A DNA stretch of 64,000 bases. It comes from Erpobdella octoculata (Eukaryota > Annelida > Clitellata > Hirudinida > Erpobdellidae). The position numbers and the translations under genes were made by a program. The stretch is taken from NCBI GenBank assembly GCA_963978895.1, contig OZ022238.1:9750584-9814583 (forward strand), written 5' to 3'. Below are positions 1 to 13,359 of this stretch, piece after piece. The notes beneath the pieces were generated by a model, which ran no database searches, was not told where the DNA came from, and saw only the letters and a list, made by a program, of their open reading frames with translations. Positions within the stretch are counted from its first letter, which is position 1. Each line of letters begins with the position of its first letter.

Positions 1-3000
1 TAAACCGCTGTATCTCCGAAACGGAGCGTCCTAGAGCAAAAAGGACCTCAAATTCGTAATCCTCGGGCCAAAGTCTATAAGGATCTGTAACAATTTTTTA
101 ATTTTGACAACTTCTATTTTTTAAACCTTCAAACCGCTGTATCTCCGAAACGGAGCGTCCTAGAGCAAAAAGGACCTCAAATTTGTAATCCTCGGGCTGA
201 GTTCTATAAGGATCTGTAACAATATTTCAATTTTGACAACTTTTATTTTTCAAAACTTTAAACCGCTGTATCTCCGAAACGGAGCGTCCTAGAGCAAAAA
301 GGACCTCAAATTCGTAATCCTCGGGCTGAGTTTTATAAGGATCGGTGAAATTTTTTTAATTTTAACAACTTTTATTTTTCAAAACTTTAAACCGCTGTAT
401 CTCCGAAACGGAGCGTCCTAGAGCAAAAAGGACCTCAAATTCGTAATCATCGGGCAAAAGTCTATAAGGATCTGTAACAATATTTCAATTTCGACAACTT
501 TTATTTTTCAAAACTTTAAACCGCTATATCTCCGAAACGGAGCGTCCTAGAGCAAAAAGGACCTCAAATTCGTAATCCTCGGGCTAAAGTCTATAAGGAT
601 CTGTAACAATATTTCAATTTTGACAACTTTTATTTTTCAAAACTTTAAACCGCTGTATCTCCGAAACGGAGCGTCCTAGAGCAAAAAGGACCTCAAATTC
701 GTAATCCTCGGGCCAAAGTCTATAAGGTTCTGTAACAATATTTCAATTTTGACAACTTTTATTTTTCAAAATTTTAAACCGTTGTATCTCCGAAACGGAG
801 CGTCCTAGAGCAAAAAGGACCTCAAATTTGTAATCCTCGGGCTGAGTTCTATAAGGATCTGTTACAATTTTTTAATTTTGACAACTTTTATTTTTCAAAA
901 TTTTAAACCGCTGTATCTCCGAAACGGAGCGTCCTAGAGCAAAAAGAACCTCAAATTCGTAATCCTCAGGCCAAGTTCTATAAGGATCTGGACTAGTTTT
1001 TTAATTTTGACAACTCTTATTTTTGAAAACTTTAAACCGTTGTATCTCCGAAACGGAGCGTCCTAGAACAAAAAAGACCTCAATATCGTAATCCTCGGGC
1101 CAAAGTCTATAAGGATATGCAACAATATTTCAATTTTGACAACTTTTATTTTTCAAAACTTTAAACCGCTGTTTCTCCTAAACGGAGCGTCCTAGAGCAA
1201 AAAGGACCTCAAATTCGTAATACTCGGGCTGAGTTCTATAAGGGTCTGTAACAACTTTTTAATTTTGACAACTTTTATTTTTCAAAATTTTAAACCGCTG
1301 TATCTCCGAAACGGAGCGTCCTAGAGCAAAAAGAACCTCAAATTCGTAATCCTCGGGCTGAGTTCTATAAGGATCTGGACTAGTTTTTTAATTTTGACAA
1401 CTCTTATTTTTGACAACTTCTATTTTTTAAACCTTCAAACCGCTGTATCTCCGAAACGGAGCGTCCTAGAGCAAAAAGAACTTTAAATTCGTAATCCTCG
1501 GGCTGAGTTCTATAAGGTTCTGTAACAATTTTTTAATTTTAACAACTTTTATTTTTCAAAACTTTAAACCGCTGTATTTCCGAAACGGAGCGTCCTAGAG
1601 CAAAAAGGACCTCAAATTCGTAATCCTCGGGCCAAAGTCTATAAGGATCTGTAACAATATTTCAATTTTGACAACTTTTATTTTTCAAAACTTTAAACCG
1701 CTGTATCTCCGAAACGGAGCGTCCTAGAGCAAAAAGGACCTCAAATTCGTAATCATCGGGCCAAAGTCTATAAGGTTCTGTAACAATATTTCAATTTTGA
1801 CAACTTTTATTTTTCAAAACTTTAAACCGCTGTATCTCCGAAACGGAGCGTCCTAGAGCAAAAAGGACCTCAAATTCGTAATCCTCGGGCTGAGTTTTAT
1901 AAGGATCGGTGAAATTTTTTTAATTTTAACAACTTTTATTTTTCAAAACTTTAAACCGCTGTATCTCCGAAACGGAGCGTCCTAGAGCAAAAAGGACCTC
2001 AAATTCGTAATCATCGGGCAAAAGTCTATAAGGATCTGTAACAATATTTCAATTTCGACAACTTTTATTTTTCAAAACTTTAAACCCCTATATCTCCGAA
2101 ACGGAGCGTCCTAGAACAAAAAAGACCTCAATATCGTAATCCTCGGGCCAAAGTCTATAAGGATATGCAACAATATTTCAATTTTGACAACTTTTATTTT
2201 TCAAAACTTTAAACCGCTGTATCTCCGAAACGGAGCGTCCTAGAGCAAAAAGGACCTCAAATTCGTAATACTCGGGCTGAGTTCTATAAGGGTCTGTTAC
2301 AATTTTTTAATTTTGACAACTTTTATTTTTCAAAATTTTAAACCGCTGTTTCTCCTAAACGGAGCGTCCTAGAGCAAAAAGGACCTCAAATTCGTAATAC
2401 TCGGGCTGAGTTCTATAAGGGTCTGTAACAACTTTTTAATTTTGACAACTTTTATTTTTCAAAATTTTAAACCGCTGTATCTCCGAAACGGAGCGTCCTA
2501 GAGCAAAAAGAACCTCAAATTCGTAATCCTCGGGCTGAGTTCTATAAGGATCTGGACTAGTTTTTTAATTTTGACAACTCTTCTTTTTGAAAACTTTAAA
2601 CCGTTGTATCTCCGAAACGGAGCGTCCTAGAACAAAAAAGACCTCAATATCGTAATCCTCGGGCCAAAGTCTATAAGGATATGCAACAATATTTCAATTT
2701 TGACAACTTTTATTTTTCAAAACTTTAAACCGCTGTTTCTCCTAAACGGAGCGTCCTAGAGCAAAAAGGACCTCAAATTCGTAATACTCGGGCTGAGTTC
2801 TATAAGGGTCTGTAACAACTTTTTAATTTTGACAACTTTTATTTTTCAAAATTTTAAACCGCTGTATCTCCGAAACGGAGCGTCCTAGAGCAAAAAGAAC
2901 CTCAAATTCGTAATCCTCGGGCTGAGTTCTATAAGGATCTGGACTAGTTTTTTAATTTTGACAACTCTTATTTTTCAAAACTCTAAACCGCTGTATCTCC

Positions 3001-5322
3001 GAAACGGAGCGTCCTAGAGCAAAAAGGACCTCAATATCGTAATCCTCGGGCCAAAGTCTATAAGGATATGCAACAATATTTCAATTTTGACAACTCTTAT
3101 TTTTGAAAACTTTAAACCGTTGTATCTCCGAAACGGAGCGTCCTAGAACAAAAAAGACCTCAAATTCGTAATCCTCGGGCCAAAGTCTATAAGGTTCTGT
3201 AACAATATTTCAATTTTGACAACTTTTATTTTTCAAAATTTTAAACCGCTGTATCTCCGAAACGGAGCGTCCTGGAGCAAAAAGGACCTCAAATTTGTAA
3301 TCCTCGGGCTGAGTTCTATAAGGATCTGTAACAATATTTCAATTTTGACAATTTTTATTTTTCAAAACTTTAAACCGCTGTATCTCCGAAACGGAGCGTC
3401 TTAGAGCAAAAAGGACCTCAAATTCGTAATCCTCGGGCCAAAGTCTATAAGGATCTGTAACAATATTTCAATTTTGACAACTTTTATTTTTCAAAACTTT
3501 AAACCGCTGTATCTCCGAAACGGAGCGTCCTAGAGCAAAAAGGACCTCAAATTCGTAATCATCGGGCCAAAGTCTATAAGGTTCTGTAACAATATTTCAA
3601 TTTTGACAACTTTTATTTTTCAAAACTTTAAACCGCTGTATCTCCGAAACGGAGCGTCCTAGAGCAAAAAGGACCTCAAATTCGTAATCATCGGGCCAAA
3701 GTCTATAAGGTTCTGTAACAATATTTCAATTTTGACAACTTTTATTTTTCAAAACTTTAAACCGCTGTATCTCCGAAACGGAGCGTCCTAGAGCAAAAAG
3801 GACCTCAAATTCGTAATCCACGGGCTGAGTTCTATAAGGATCTGTAAAAATATTTCAATTTTGACAACTTTTATTTTTCAAAATTTTAAACCGCTGTATC
3901 TCCGAAACGGAGCGTCCTAGAGCAAAAAGGACCTCAAATTTGTAATCCTCGGGCTGAGTTCTATAAGGATCTGTAACAATATTTCAATTTTGACAATTTT
4001 TATTTTTCAAAACTTTAAACCGCTGTATCTCCGAAACGGAGCGTCCTAGAGCAAAAAGGACCTCAAATTCGTAATCCTCGGGCTGAGTTCTATAAGGATC
4101 TGTAACAATTTTTTAATTTTAACAACTTTTATTTTTCAAAATTTTAAAATGCTGTATCTCCGAAACGGAGCGTCCTAGAGCAAAAAGGACCTCAAATTCG
4201 TAATCATCGGGCCAAAGTCTATAAGGTTCTGTAACAATATTTCAATTTTGACAACTTTTATTTTTCAAAACTTTAAACCGCTGTATCTCCGAAACGGAGC
4301 GTCCTAGAGCAAAAAGGACCTCAAATTCGTAATCCACGGGCTGAGTTCTATAAGGATCTGTAAAAATATTTCAATTTTGACAACTTTTATTTTTCAAAAT
4401 TTTAAACCGCTGTATCTCCGAAACGGAGCGTCCTAGAACAAAAAGGGCCTCAAATTCGCCATTCTCATGCGAAGTTCTATAAGAATCTGTAACAATTTTT
4501 TAATTTTGACAACTTTTGTTTTTCAAAACTTTAAACCGCTGTATCTCCTAAACGGAGCGTCCTAGAGCAAAAAGGACCTCAAATTCGTAATCCACGGGCT
4601 GAGTTCTATAAGGATCTGTAAAAATATTTCAATTTTGACAACTTTTATTTTTCAAAATTTTAAATCGCTGTATCTCCGAAACGGAGCGTCCTAGAGCAAA
4701 AAGGACCTCAAATTCGTAATCATCGGTCCAAAGTCTATAAGGATCTATAACAATATTTCAATTTTGACAACTTTTATTTTTCAAAACTTCAAACCGCTGT
4801 ATCTCCGAAACGGAGCGTCCTAGAGCAAAAAGGACCTTAAATTCGTAATACTCGGGCTGAGTTCTATAAGAGTCTGTAACAATATTTCAATTTTGACAAC
4901 TTTTATTTTTCAAAACTCTAAACCGCTGTATCTCCGAAACGGAGCGTCCTAGAGCAAAAAGGACCTCAAATTCGTAATCCTCGGGCTGAGTTCTATAAGG
5001 ATCTAAAACAAATATTTAATTTTGACAACTTTCATTTTTCAAAACTTTAAACCGCTGTATCTCCGAAACGGAGCGTCCTAGAACAAAAAGGGCCTCAAAT
5101 TCGCCATTCTCATGCGAAGTTCTATAAGAATCTGTAACAATTTTTTAATTTTGACAACTTTTGTTTTTCAAAACTTTAAACCGCTGTATCTCCTAAACGG
5201 AGCGTCCTAGAGCAAAAAGGACCTCAAATTCGTAATCCTCGGGCTGACTTCTATAAGGATCTAAAACAAATATTTTATTTTGACAACTTTTATTTTTCAA
5301 AACTTTAAACCGCTGTATCTCC
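1..5322. repeat. 129-bp satellite array (about 41 copies)
   Basis: Head-to-tail units of about 129 bp (unit starts near 5, 134, 263, 392 and onward) fill the left edge and continue past it. Each unit holds a well-kept core with a short hairpin, CTCCG-AAA-CGGAG, followed by AGCGTCCTAGAGCAAAAAGGACCTCAAATTCG in pieces, and a more variable T-rich half. Variant units recur as blocks: the variant TTTTATAAGGATCGGTG appears at about 331 and again at about 1895, and the CTGTTTCTCCTAAACGG variant near 1166, 2345 and 2728, so multi-unit segments have been duplicated. Short reading frames here (for example 3216-3404) are just the repeat read in frame and are not genes. Confidence 0.97.
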
Positions 5323-5981
5323 AGGACTTCAAATATGGGATGGAAAATAGGATTACTTGGTTTTTAAAGTAACTGCTACTCAAAAACTGTAAATGCTACA
5401 AAAGTAAAATTAGTATTTAGTTTCACCATTTTTTGAAAATTTGGTTTGCAGGACCTCAAATGTGAAGTGGAAAAAGGGTTATTTGATTTTAAAATAACTG
5501 CTACTCAAAAACTGTAAGTGCTACAGATGTGAAAATTGGTATTTTGAGGTTTTGTGCCGGTCAAAAGTAGATGAGTTCAGTTTATCACCGGACGGACGGG
5601 CCAAGCCGTTATTTTAGGGTCTTCATAAGGCCCTGCCTAAACCTTAAATCAAGGTGGGACGGGCCAAGATTTTTAACCAAGTATATAAACATTTTAGTGA
5701 TTTTAGGGTGTTCAGACGGGCCGGGCTAAACCTGAAGTCAAGGTGGGACGGGCCGAAGTTTTTCATCAAGTATATAGAACTTCTAGGCCTGTAAAAACGG
5801 GCCGGGCCCATATTAGACAGGCCGTGCCGGGCCAGGAAATTCGGTTTTTGAAACGGGCTGGGCCAAGTTGTCGACGGGCCGAGCCGAGACCTAAAAAATT
5901 GATCCGTGCAGTATTCTACTATGTATGCACGGTTCAAATTCTCTAATTTCATGCGAGCGAAGCCGCTACGGGCACTGCTAG
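5323..5981 (+). mobile_element. Helitron 3' portion (copy C), fused to the satellite
   Basis: This stretch matches the 3' two thirds of the two full Helitrons at 25.35-28.40 kb: two units of the 157-bp internal repeat (GGACCTCAAATGTG, GCTACTCAAAAACTG), then the GC-rich part with repeated CGGGCCGGGCC motifs, then the terminus GAGCGAAGCCGCTACGGGCA-CTGCTAG at 5981 followed by T. The CTAG end and A/T insertion context are Helitron hallmarks. The satellite at 1-5322 sits where the element's internal tandem repeat would continue, so the whole array may lie inside this element, with the 5' end outside the window. Confidence 0.8.
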
Positions 5982-6892
5982 TACATACATACATACATAC
6001 ATACATACATACATACATACATACATACATACATACATACATACATACATACATACATACATACATACATACATACATTCACACATACACACATACACAC
6101 ATACACACATACACACATACACACATACACACATACACACATACACACATACACACATACATACATACATACATACACACATACACACATACACACATAC
6201 ACACATACATACATACATACATACATACATACATACATACATACATACATACATACATACATACATACATACATACATACATACATACATACATACATAC
6301 ATACATACATACATACATACATACATACATACATACATACATACATACATACATACATACATACATACACACACACATACATACATACATACATACATAC
6401 ATACATACATACATACATACATACATACACACATTCACACATACACACATACACACATACACACATACACACATACACACATACACACATACACACATAC
6501 ACACATACACACATACACACATACACACATACATACATACATACATACATACATACATACATACATACATACATTCATACATACATACATACATACATAC
6601 ATACATACATACATACATACATACATACATACATACATACATACATACATACATACATACATACATACATACATACATACATACATACATACATACATAC
6701 ATACATACATACATACATACATACATACATACATACATACATACATACATACATACATACATACATACATACATACATACATACATACATACATACATAC
6801 ATACATACACACATACACACATACACACATACATACATACATACATACATACATACATACATACATACATACATACATACATACATACATAC
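5982..6892. repeat. (CATA)n microsatellite, ~0.9 kb, with octamer blocks
   Basis: Starts directly after the Helitron CTAG terminus. Mostly pure CATA, with two blocks of the octamer CATACACA (about 6078-6210 and 6433-6530) that both begin with the same ATTCACACATAC variant, plus a third short block near 6807. The repeated block implies an internal duplication of about 355 bp. The long MYVC/HTYI-type reading frames on both strands are translations of the repeat. Confidence 0.98.
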
Positions 6893-9050
6893 AAATAGAC
6901 ATTGGAAATTATGTATGTTGATCTTAAAAAATTTCCATCATTCAAACTTCCAGCCACGGACAGTCATGCACACGACGTGCACTCTCATTTTTCATTTTTT
7001 GTAAACATCATAATCACCTCGCAAGAGTGATGGTAAAATTTAGTATGTTTTTAATATTTATGAATTATTATAGTGCCGTTGTGTTTAAACAATTCTTCCT
7101 TTTTGTAACTCACATCAGGCTATTCACAACACGTATTTTTAAATGCTAACAAGTAAATAAAAGAGCACGTATTATAAATTGAAACTTTCGCTTATTTATT
7201 GAAAGGTGCGTAAGACAAAATGACAATGCCGTCCTGAACATAGTCAGTCTCTGAAAAATGAGAAAAAAAATCAATCACCCGGTTAAATTTTGAAGTGAAA
7301 AATTGTATGATAATTTCTAGTCGGTCTGTTGGGCTATGTTGTTTGTCAACTTCGATTTTAAAATTTTAATTACTTCTGTAATATTTGTTGAAGTTAAAAA
7401 ATTAGTAAATTATTGTGAAAAAAATAGACTTGTTAATAGTTATCTAAACAAGAAATCACTAAAACTTACAATGGTTTTATTATTACTATGATCACAGACT
7501 GGCATGCAAATAGGCTTGAAAATCAAAATAAAGCTATGAAGTAATTAAAAAAATGTCTAAGCAATTTAAAGGAGATTTAAAGATATCTTTAGACTGACTT
7601 TACTTCCCTGAACAGCGATAAAGATAATTTTATCAGGAATCATGTTATGAAAAATGTTGATGTGATCAATTTTGACAGTGGTCCTTGAGGATGGTCATCT
7701 TTTAATTGAAGTACCTTTTGCACCTGACTGCGTGTGTGAATGCAGTTCATAATATCTTGCCTGCGGTTTAATGTTGGTCACGTACTTTTTCCTCCTCAAA
7801 TGTCTTCCATGGATTTTACTCCATCTGTAAACTAAAATTAGTTTTCAGTAATTTTTAAATTTTAAACTAGACAAATCGGCTGATATAGGTACGCGGCGTT
7901 GTTTGTTCCCCAATAAAAATTTAAAAAAAAATTTCAATGCGAATAATTATTTTTGGATTTTCTATATAAACTACTAAAACCAATTTATTAGTTTTGTAAT
8001 TTCAATACAAAAATGTTGCAAGATGGTAATTCCAACCACGGAAATATTTTGCATGACACACGCTTATAAGTGCTGACGGCAAAAAGCTCGAATGTTTTTG
8101 TCTCGGTTTTTTTTATGTCGTGTCGGACCGACTAATTTCTTACATTAATAATTTTCAGTTTCGCCGAAGTAGAAATCATCTTGTCTAAATTAAACAATAA
8201 CCGTATTGAGAAGAAAAAAAGAGTTTTGAGAACTAAGCGATCATTGCCATAAATCCATATAAAAAATCTAAAAACACGAATCCGATGGCAGGTTATTGCA
8301 TTCTTCGATATTTTCCGTGATAAATTTCATTCTTACGACACGAATGGCTGTGTCCTCCTTTGCACGCGCTGATACGTCGGAGTTGGACGAAGCTGCAACA
8401 GTGTGAGTTAATGCTTTCAATCAAGCATCAATTGTATCGTTATTGAATGAATCGCTCCAGACTGAATTGACCGATTCGCTTGCACGCTTTTGAAATGCAA
8501 TGCAGTTCGAAATTTGAAACGAGTTGTCTTTCTACACTATCATGTCGCATTTTTCAAACTAAATTTGATATTTATTTTAATCGTTTTTTGTTTTATTACA
8601 AACTTTTATTTAGGTTACAATCTCTGTTTGTGTGTGCGTGTGCGTGTGCGTGTGGCTTTCTCTGTACACAAATCTTGCAAGTAAAATTTAACCAGCTTTT
8701 TGACTAGCTCGGAAGCTGAAACTTTCAGCATAGCTTTATATTGGATGACAATACATGACTCAATTAACAAAAATTTAATTTGAACATCTTTTGTATTTCT
8801 AAATTGAGTGTATTTGAAATCAAAGTTTGTGTTGAAAAACTCGTTTTTTCCTATACTTGTTTTATTTCATAACACTCTGTTAACTTTGTAAGTTTGAGTA
8901 GTTAATTTGGTGCGTAAAATTTAAAAGGTGTTTTAAGACTTAAACAGCAGTATGTAGGAAATACCAAAGTTCTTCCTATCGCGGATCAAAATTTGATCCT
9001 TTGGTTCCTTTGTTACTTTCCCTCCTTCTCTATCCAGACTTGGGACTAGC
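6893..9050. other. gene-free AT-rich sequence
   Basis: No reading frame with recognisable domain content, no splice-linked exons and no RNA gene seen. A short GTGTGC-rich patch lies at 8628-8655. Probably decayed transposon and intergenic sequence. Confidence 0.5.
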
Positions 9051-9129
9051 TCGCAATCTAATTTTTGATTCGGTCAGAGATAGTCAGGAGGCAGTTCGAT
9101 ACATTCCATACTATCTGCAGTGTTTATTT

Positions 9130-9319
9130 CATATTTAATTACACGGTCAAAATGAGCGGAGCGGGAGAGCGAGCAAAAACGGAATATGGAGAATGAGCGG
9201 GAACGGGAACGGAAAAGCCACCGAAAGCGAAAGAGTGAGCGGGGAAGGAAACAGGAGCGAGAGAGAGAAACGGCACAAAAACATCTAAAAACCCTGGGCA
9301 ACGCCGGGTACCACGCTAG
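9130..9319 (+). mobile_element. Helitron 3' end (family 2)
   Basis: A purine-rich degenerate minisatellite (GAGCGGGAACGGGAAC-like, 9150-9270) is followed by the hairpin-forming ACCCTGGGCAACGCCGGGT and a CTAG terminus at 9319, next base T. GGGCAACGCCGGGT followed by CTAG is the classic form of a Helitron 3' end. The 5' end was not located. Related ends occur at 42592 and 60225. Confidence 0.7.
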
Positions 9320-9921
9320 TTAGTTATATAAATATTCACAATTAGGAATTTTAAAAAAAATGTTGTTTTTAAAATTAGATTTAGATTTGTAATAAATAAA
9401 AAGCTGTCAAATCATGAAATATGAGAAATTTGTGAAGAACATAGTTTTTTATGGTGTGCCTGTTCAACAACGTGATTAACTATCAATGTAGGTGTAAGGT
9501 GCTTCTTATAAAATTTAACCATTTTTATGCATTTATTAAATTTCCACAGTGTTTTTCCCATTTTAGTTTTTTTAGTCTGTTTTTGTAATTGCTAGAATCA
9601 AGTTTAATAAGCATAACTGAAGCATTTTCCTTCTTCAATTTTGGCTGAAATTTTTTATGTTTCTTTGGTTTCGGTGACAATGTCCAGCCTGTAATTTTGT
9701 GATATCTTTATTAGCAATGCATTTCAATCATTTGCGTTATATCTTTAACTGATCAAAATGGTTTTATTGTTTTAATTACGTGTACCTATAATCTTTTTAA
9801 ATCCTTTATATTAACTTTGCCGTTTCTTGTATGTACTTGTCTGCATAAACAACACAAATTTTGTAAGTCAAAATTGAACTAATTTCCGTAATCCGATCTA
9901 GCTGTTTCCATCCTTGCTTAT

Positions 9922-10300
9922 TCATTCGCTCCCATTTGTTCTCCCGTTTCCATTCCCTCTCGTTCTAGCGCTCCCACACCTTTTCCCAATCTCGCTCGTT
10001 CTTCTGTTCCAGCTCATTCTCCCGTTTGCTTCCCGCTCCTTTCTTCTTCCTTTCCCTCCTAACCATTTTGGCCCATTAAACGTAAAATAGATTTGGTAAA
10101 AGTTGCTTGAAACCTTCTTTAAATTTTGTTGCGTAAATTTAATTTGAATTTTGTTCATCAATAAAATAACGAGCTGATTTTTAAATAAAAAAAGATAAAA
10201 CCTTCTCTTTAATGAGTTCTATGTTGTGTTTAATTTGGTAGCATTCGGCCCAGCCGTTTCGAGTTATGCATTTATTTCTATTTATATATCTAACCATAAA
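9922..10300 (+). mobile_element. Helitron family 2 body fragment
   Basis: A pyrimidine-rich block (CTCCCGTTTCC, GTTCTCCCG, 9925-10070) is followed by GTTGCTTGAAACC and CCCAGCCGTTTCGAGTTATG. The same order of blocks recurs at 59570-59960 inside the tubby gene, which marks this as a dispersed element. No terminus is evident here. Confidence 0.5.
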
Positions 10301-11789
10301 AAAACGATTTGCAAAAAACTAGAAACTGGCGAATTACTAAATTAGTTTTGTGAAAAAAAATTTCACGGTTTACTTGTTATCAGTTTTATTTTAATTAATT
10401 ACAGTTATTATATTTGAATTTTACATCTTGATTACATAAACAGCAAAAAAAGACGTAGCAATAAATAATTTTAGTTGTGTAAACCTAAAAAATCAAAAGT
10501 GAAGCAAAATTACAGAAGACAAAAATACTTCTATTTGAAATTATCAGTATTGTATAGAAATCATGCTCTGAAAAATTTTAAAGCACCCCTTGGTGATGAA
10601 CACTCATAAACACATAGCAGAACAATCATACATACATTCCGTCTAAAATTAAATTGTCTCAGACAGATACAGACGTCAAACAAACGCCCATGCTTAGTAT
10701 TAGGCCAATCCTGAAATAGGACCAGATAAAATTTAAATGAATATTGTTTACGACTAATTTTTCCGGTCACCAACTATTTTTTTTTAGAAAACAAATGCAA
10801 TTTTTTAAAATGTTGAATATGGACGCGACAAAAAGGGCTGTTTTAGCGCTGCGGCATCTGATCCAATATCATGTTTGTCCAGCCCCGGATGTACTTATAC
10901 AAAACAATCGGATCGTGCAGTACTTTAATGCAGACATCTAAAATTATTTAGGTAGGTCGAATTTGCTTATTGTACTGTAAAAACCCGTACACTAACCTGC
11001 ACGCTCACCATAACCACGGCAAACATCAATTAAGAAAATTTTGAACAAACATTGTTAATAAATTTCTTTTACTAACAACTAACAACAAAAAGCGATCTTT
11101 ATTTAGTTCTCCATCATTTTTGTTTTATTTGATTAGTTGAAAATATTTTGACCTAACAAAAAATTGTCATTTTCATTTCCAAAAAACACCACCCACTAGT
11201 GACAGCATACATTTATAAAGAGTTTCGCTTTTGCAGTTGCTGTATTGCGGTAGCTCGGGACAGACAGTTGCCATCACCGCAAAACATACTAGCTTTATAA
11301 TTTAGGCGTCGTACTTCTGGATAACTGTGGAAAAAAATTTTTACAATGTTTTTTTAATCTAAAAAAATGCCTGGTATTTTTTAAATATAAATTTATTTGA
11401 TTATTGAGTTTATCACTCTTGTAGTAAATCAAAAGACGATTTTTAAACGTTTTTTTATAATTTTTAAAATAATTGTATGAGATTTAAAACGTTTTGAGTT
11501 ATGTCAAAATCATTCATGCAGAAGACGTTTAACTTATACAATTACCTATAAGAATATTTTAAGCAAATATAAACGTTGGAGAATTCGAAAAAGTTCAATA
11601 ATTTGTTTTTATTTTATTCAAATTAAATAAAGTAGAAATGAAATCAATTTAATAAATAATAGAAATGTGATTAATAATGCATCAAAAAAATACAACAAAT
11701 TTAAAACTATCTATTTCCAGATGAATTTTTTTTTCAAAAAGTACATTTCAACCATAACTCCCTTAGTTCTTGTAGTGAAGTAATATAGA
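10301..11789. other. gene-free AT-rich sequence
   Basis: I see no convincing exon. Short open frames (for example 10561-10773 minus, 10744-10941 plus) have no recognisable motif and no splice-supported neighbours. Confidence 0.45.
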
Positions 11790-12660
11790 AGTTTTTGTGA
11801 TAGAAACAAATTTTTATTTTGTGTTTTGTTGCCTCGCGCTTATATATGTTTTTTGGAGATATAAATAATTCAGTTGTTGTTTATCTTTCCAAAATGACTC
11901 TCGGTTCATTATATTAATTTAGAATATTGGCGACGAGGATGGGATTGGAGTGAAAAAATTTCATACATTCTTGGTTGGAAGATTTTTCCCAGTCGTAACT
12001 GATCATAAACCGCTTCTCGGCCTACTTAATACTACCAAGGCAACACCGGAAGTTTGCAGTCCTCGTATACTGAGATGGTCAATCGCTCTTGGCTGTTATG
12101 AGTTATGAATTAATTTATCGACTGTCAACTCAAATCAGTCATGCAGACTGGCTGAGTAGATTGTCATTGCGTCACTACCCAGAACAAGTTCCAGACATTA
12201 GAGATATATTACAGTCACACTCCGATCACGATTTTAGATTATCACCTTCAACAGTTGCAAACTGGTCCAGCCAGACATGATCCTCTTATTTCCAAAATTT
12301 TTAATTTTGGTGACCATCTTCTGTTACAATGAAATTATCGAATGAGTTTAAACCGTTTATAAATCGACAGTCGGAATTAACTGTTGAACAGAATTGTCTT
12401 ATATGGAAAAACCGTTTTGTAATTCCAGCAAAAGGTCAGAAATTATTTATGAAACTTTTTCATGACACACATCAAGGTGCATCAGCAATGAAAGCCAAAG
12501 CAAGAAGTTACATTTGATATCCAAAACTGAAGCAATCAGTGTCTGATTTGCAGAAGCATACAAACCTATCCACCAGCTACAGCCCATTTGCTTGGCCCAT
12601 AACCAGCAAACCATGGTCTAGATTGCATGTTGATTTGGCAGGACTGTTTAAATTAAACAG
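11790..12660 (+). mobile_element. Ty3/gypsy LTR retrotransposon remnant, internally deleted
   Basis: Reading across frames, 11970-12300 encodes an RNase H segment (VVTDHKPLLGLL, SPRILRWSIALG, ISHADWLSRL) and 12330-12650 the zinc-binding and early core part of integrase (GQKLFMKLFHDTHQG, SKPWSRLHVDLAG). Several stops and frameshifts break it. At about 11925, immediately upstream, TTGGCGACGAGGATGGGAT looks like a primer-binding site directly after an LTR end. PBS and RNase H are therefore adjacent, with gag, protease and reverse transcriptase missing. The piece before 11925 is probably LTR, but no second LTR was found. Confidence 0.75.
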
Positions 12661-13034
12661 ATAGCATAACATTTTTTAAGATTCTCAGTTTCTTATTAGC
12701 TGAAATTTATCCCTTATTACTTTTTATTACTGCAAATATCGCTATCACAGTGCTGTGAAAAAAAACTTTTCCACTTGATATATATACAAATAAGACATCT
12801 TCAGTAGATGGTGTTTCAGCAAAGATAGTAATAAAATGCTATAAAAATTTAAAATTGAATATTTAATATTTAATTTAAAAACAATTTTATTTGCAGTTTT
12901 GCCCAATATAATGAAACATGTTAAAAATAAAGGTAGTAATATACAATGAACGCATAAACATCGTTATATTAAATGGTTACGAGTCTGATGCGGAAGCGGC
13001 TTTATTGACTTCCTTTTCCGCAAAGAATCCTTTT

Positions 13035-13359
13035 TAAACTTTGCTCTATGGTTTTCAAATGTCTTCATGGCATGGCTACTATCTATCTTCAGGAACTGTG
13101 TGTCCCGGTCTCTCTGCTCTTGGGTCAATTACATCTTCGATCGGCGGCGGCCGGCGATCTACATGTTCCTGTGACGATTGGCAGGCGAAGATTTTCTGTG
13201 GCTGGTGCTGTGGCCTGGAATGGTCTTACCACTGCTTTGAAGGATTCCACGATGTTTTTCAAAGTCTTTCGAGAACGGCTTAAAACTGAATTGTTCTTGT
13301 CCATTTAACTGCACAGTGCGCTTTTGTGACTTTTATTTTAAAAAGCGCTATATAAAAAG

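Noticed and set aside
1..5322. CRISPR-like array of regularly spaced conserved segments
   Set aside because: The whole 129-bp unit repeats, spacers are not unique, and the genome is eukaryotic.
5644..6957. Long frames of MYVC and HTYI repeats on both strands
   Set aside because: They are translations of (CATA)n in all frames, with no codon bias or domain.
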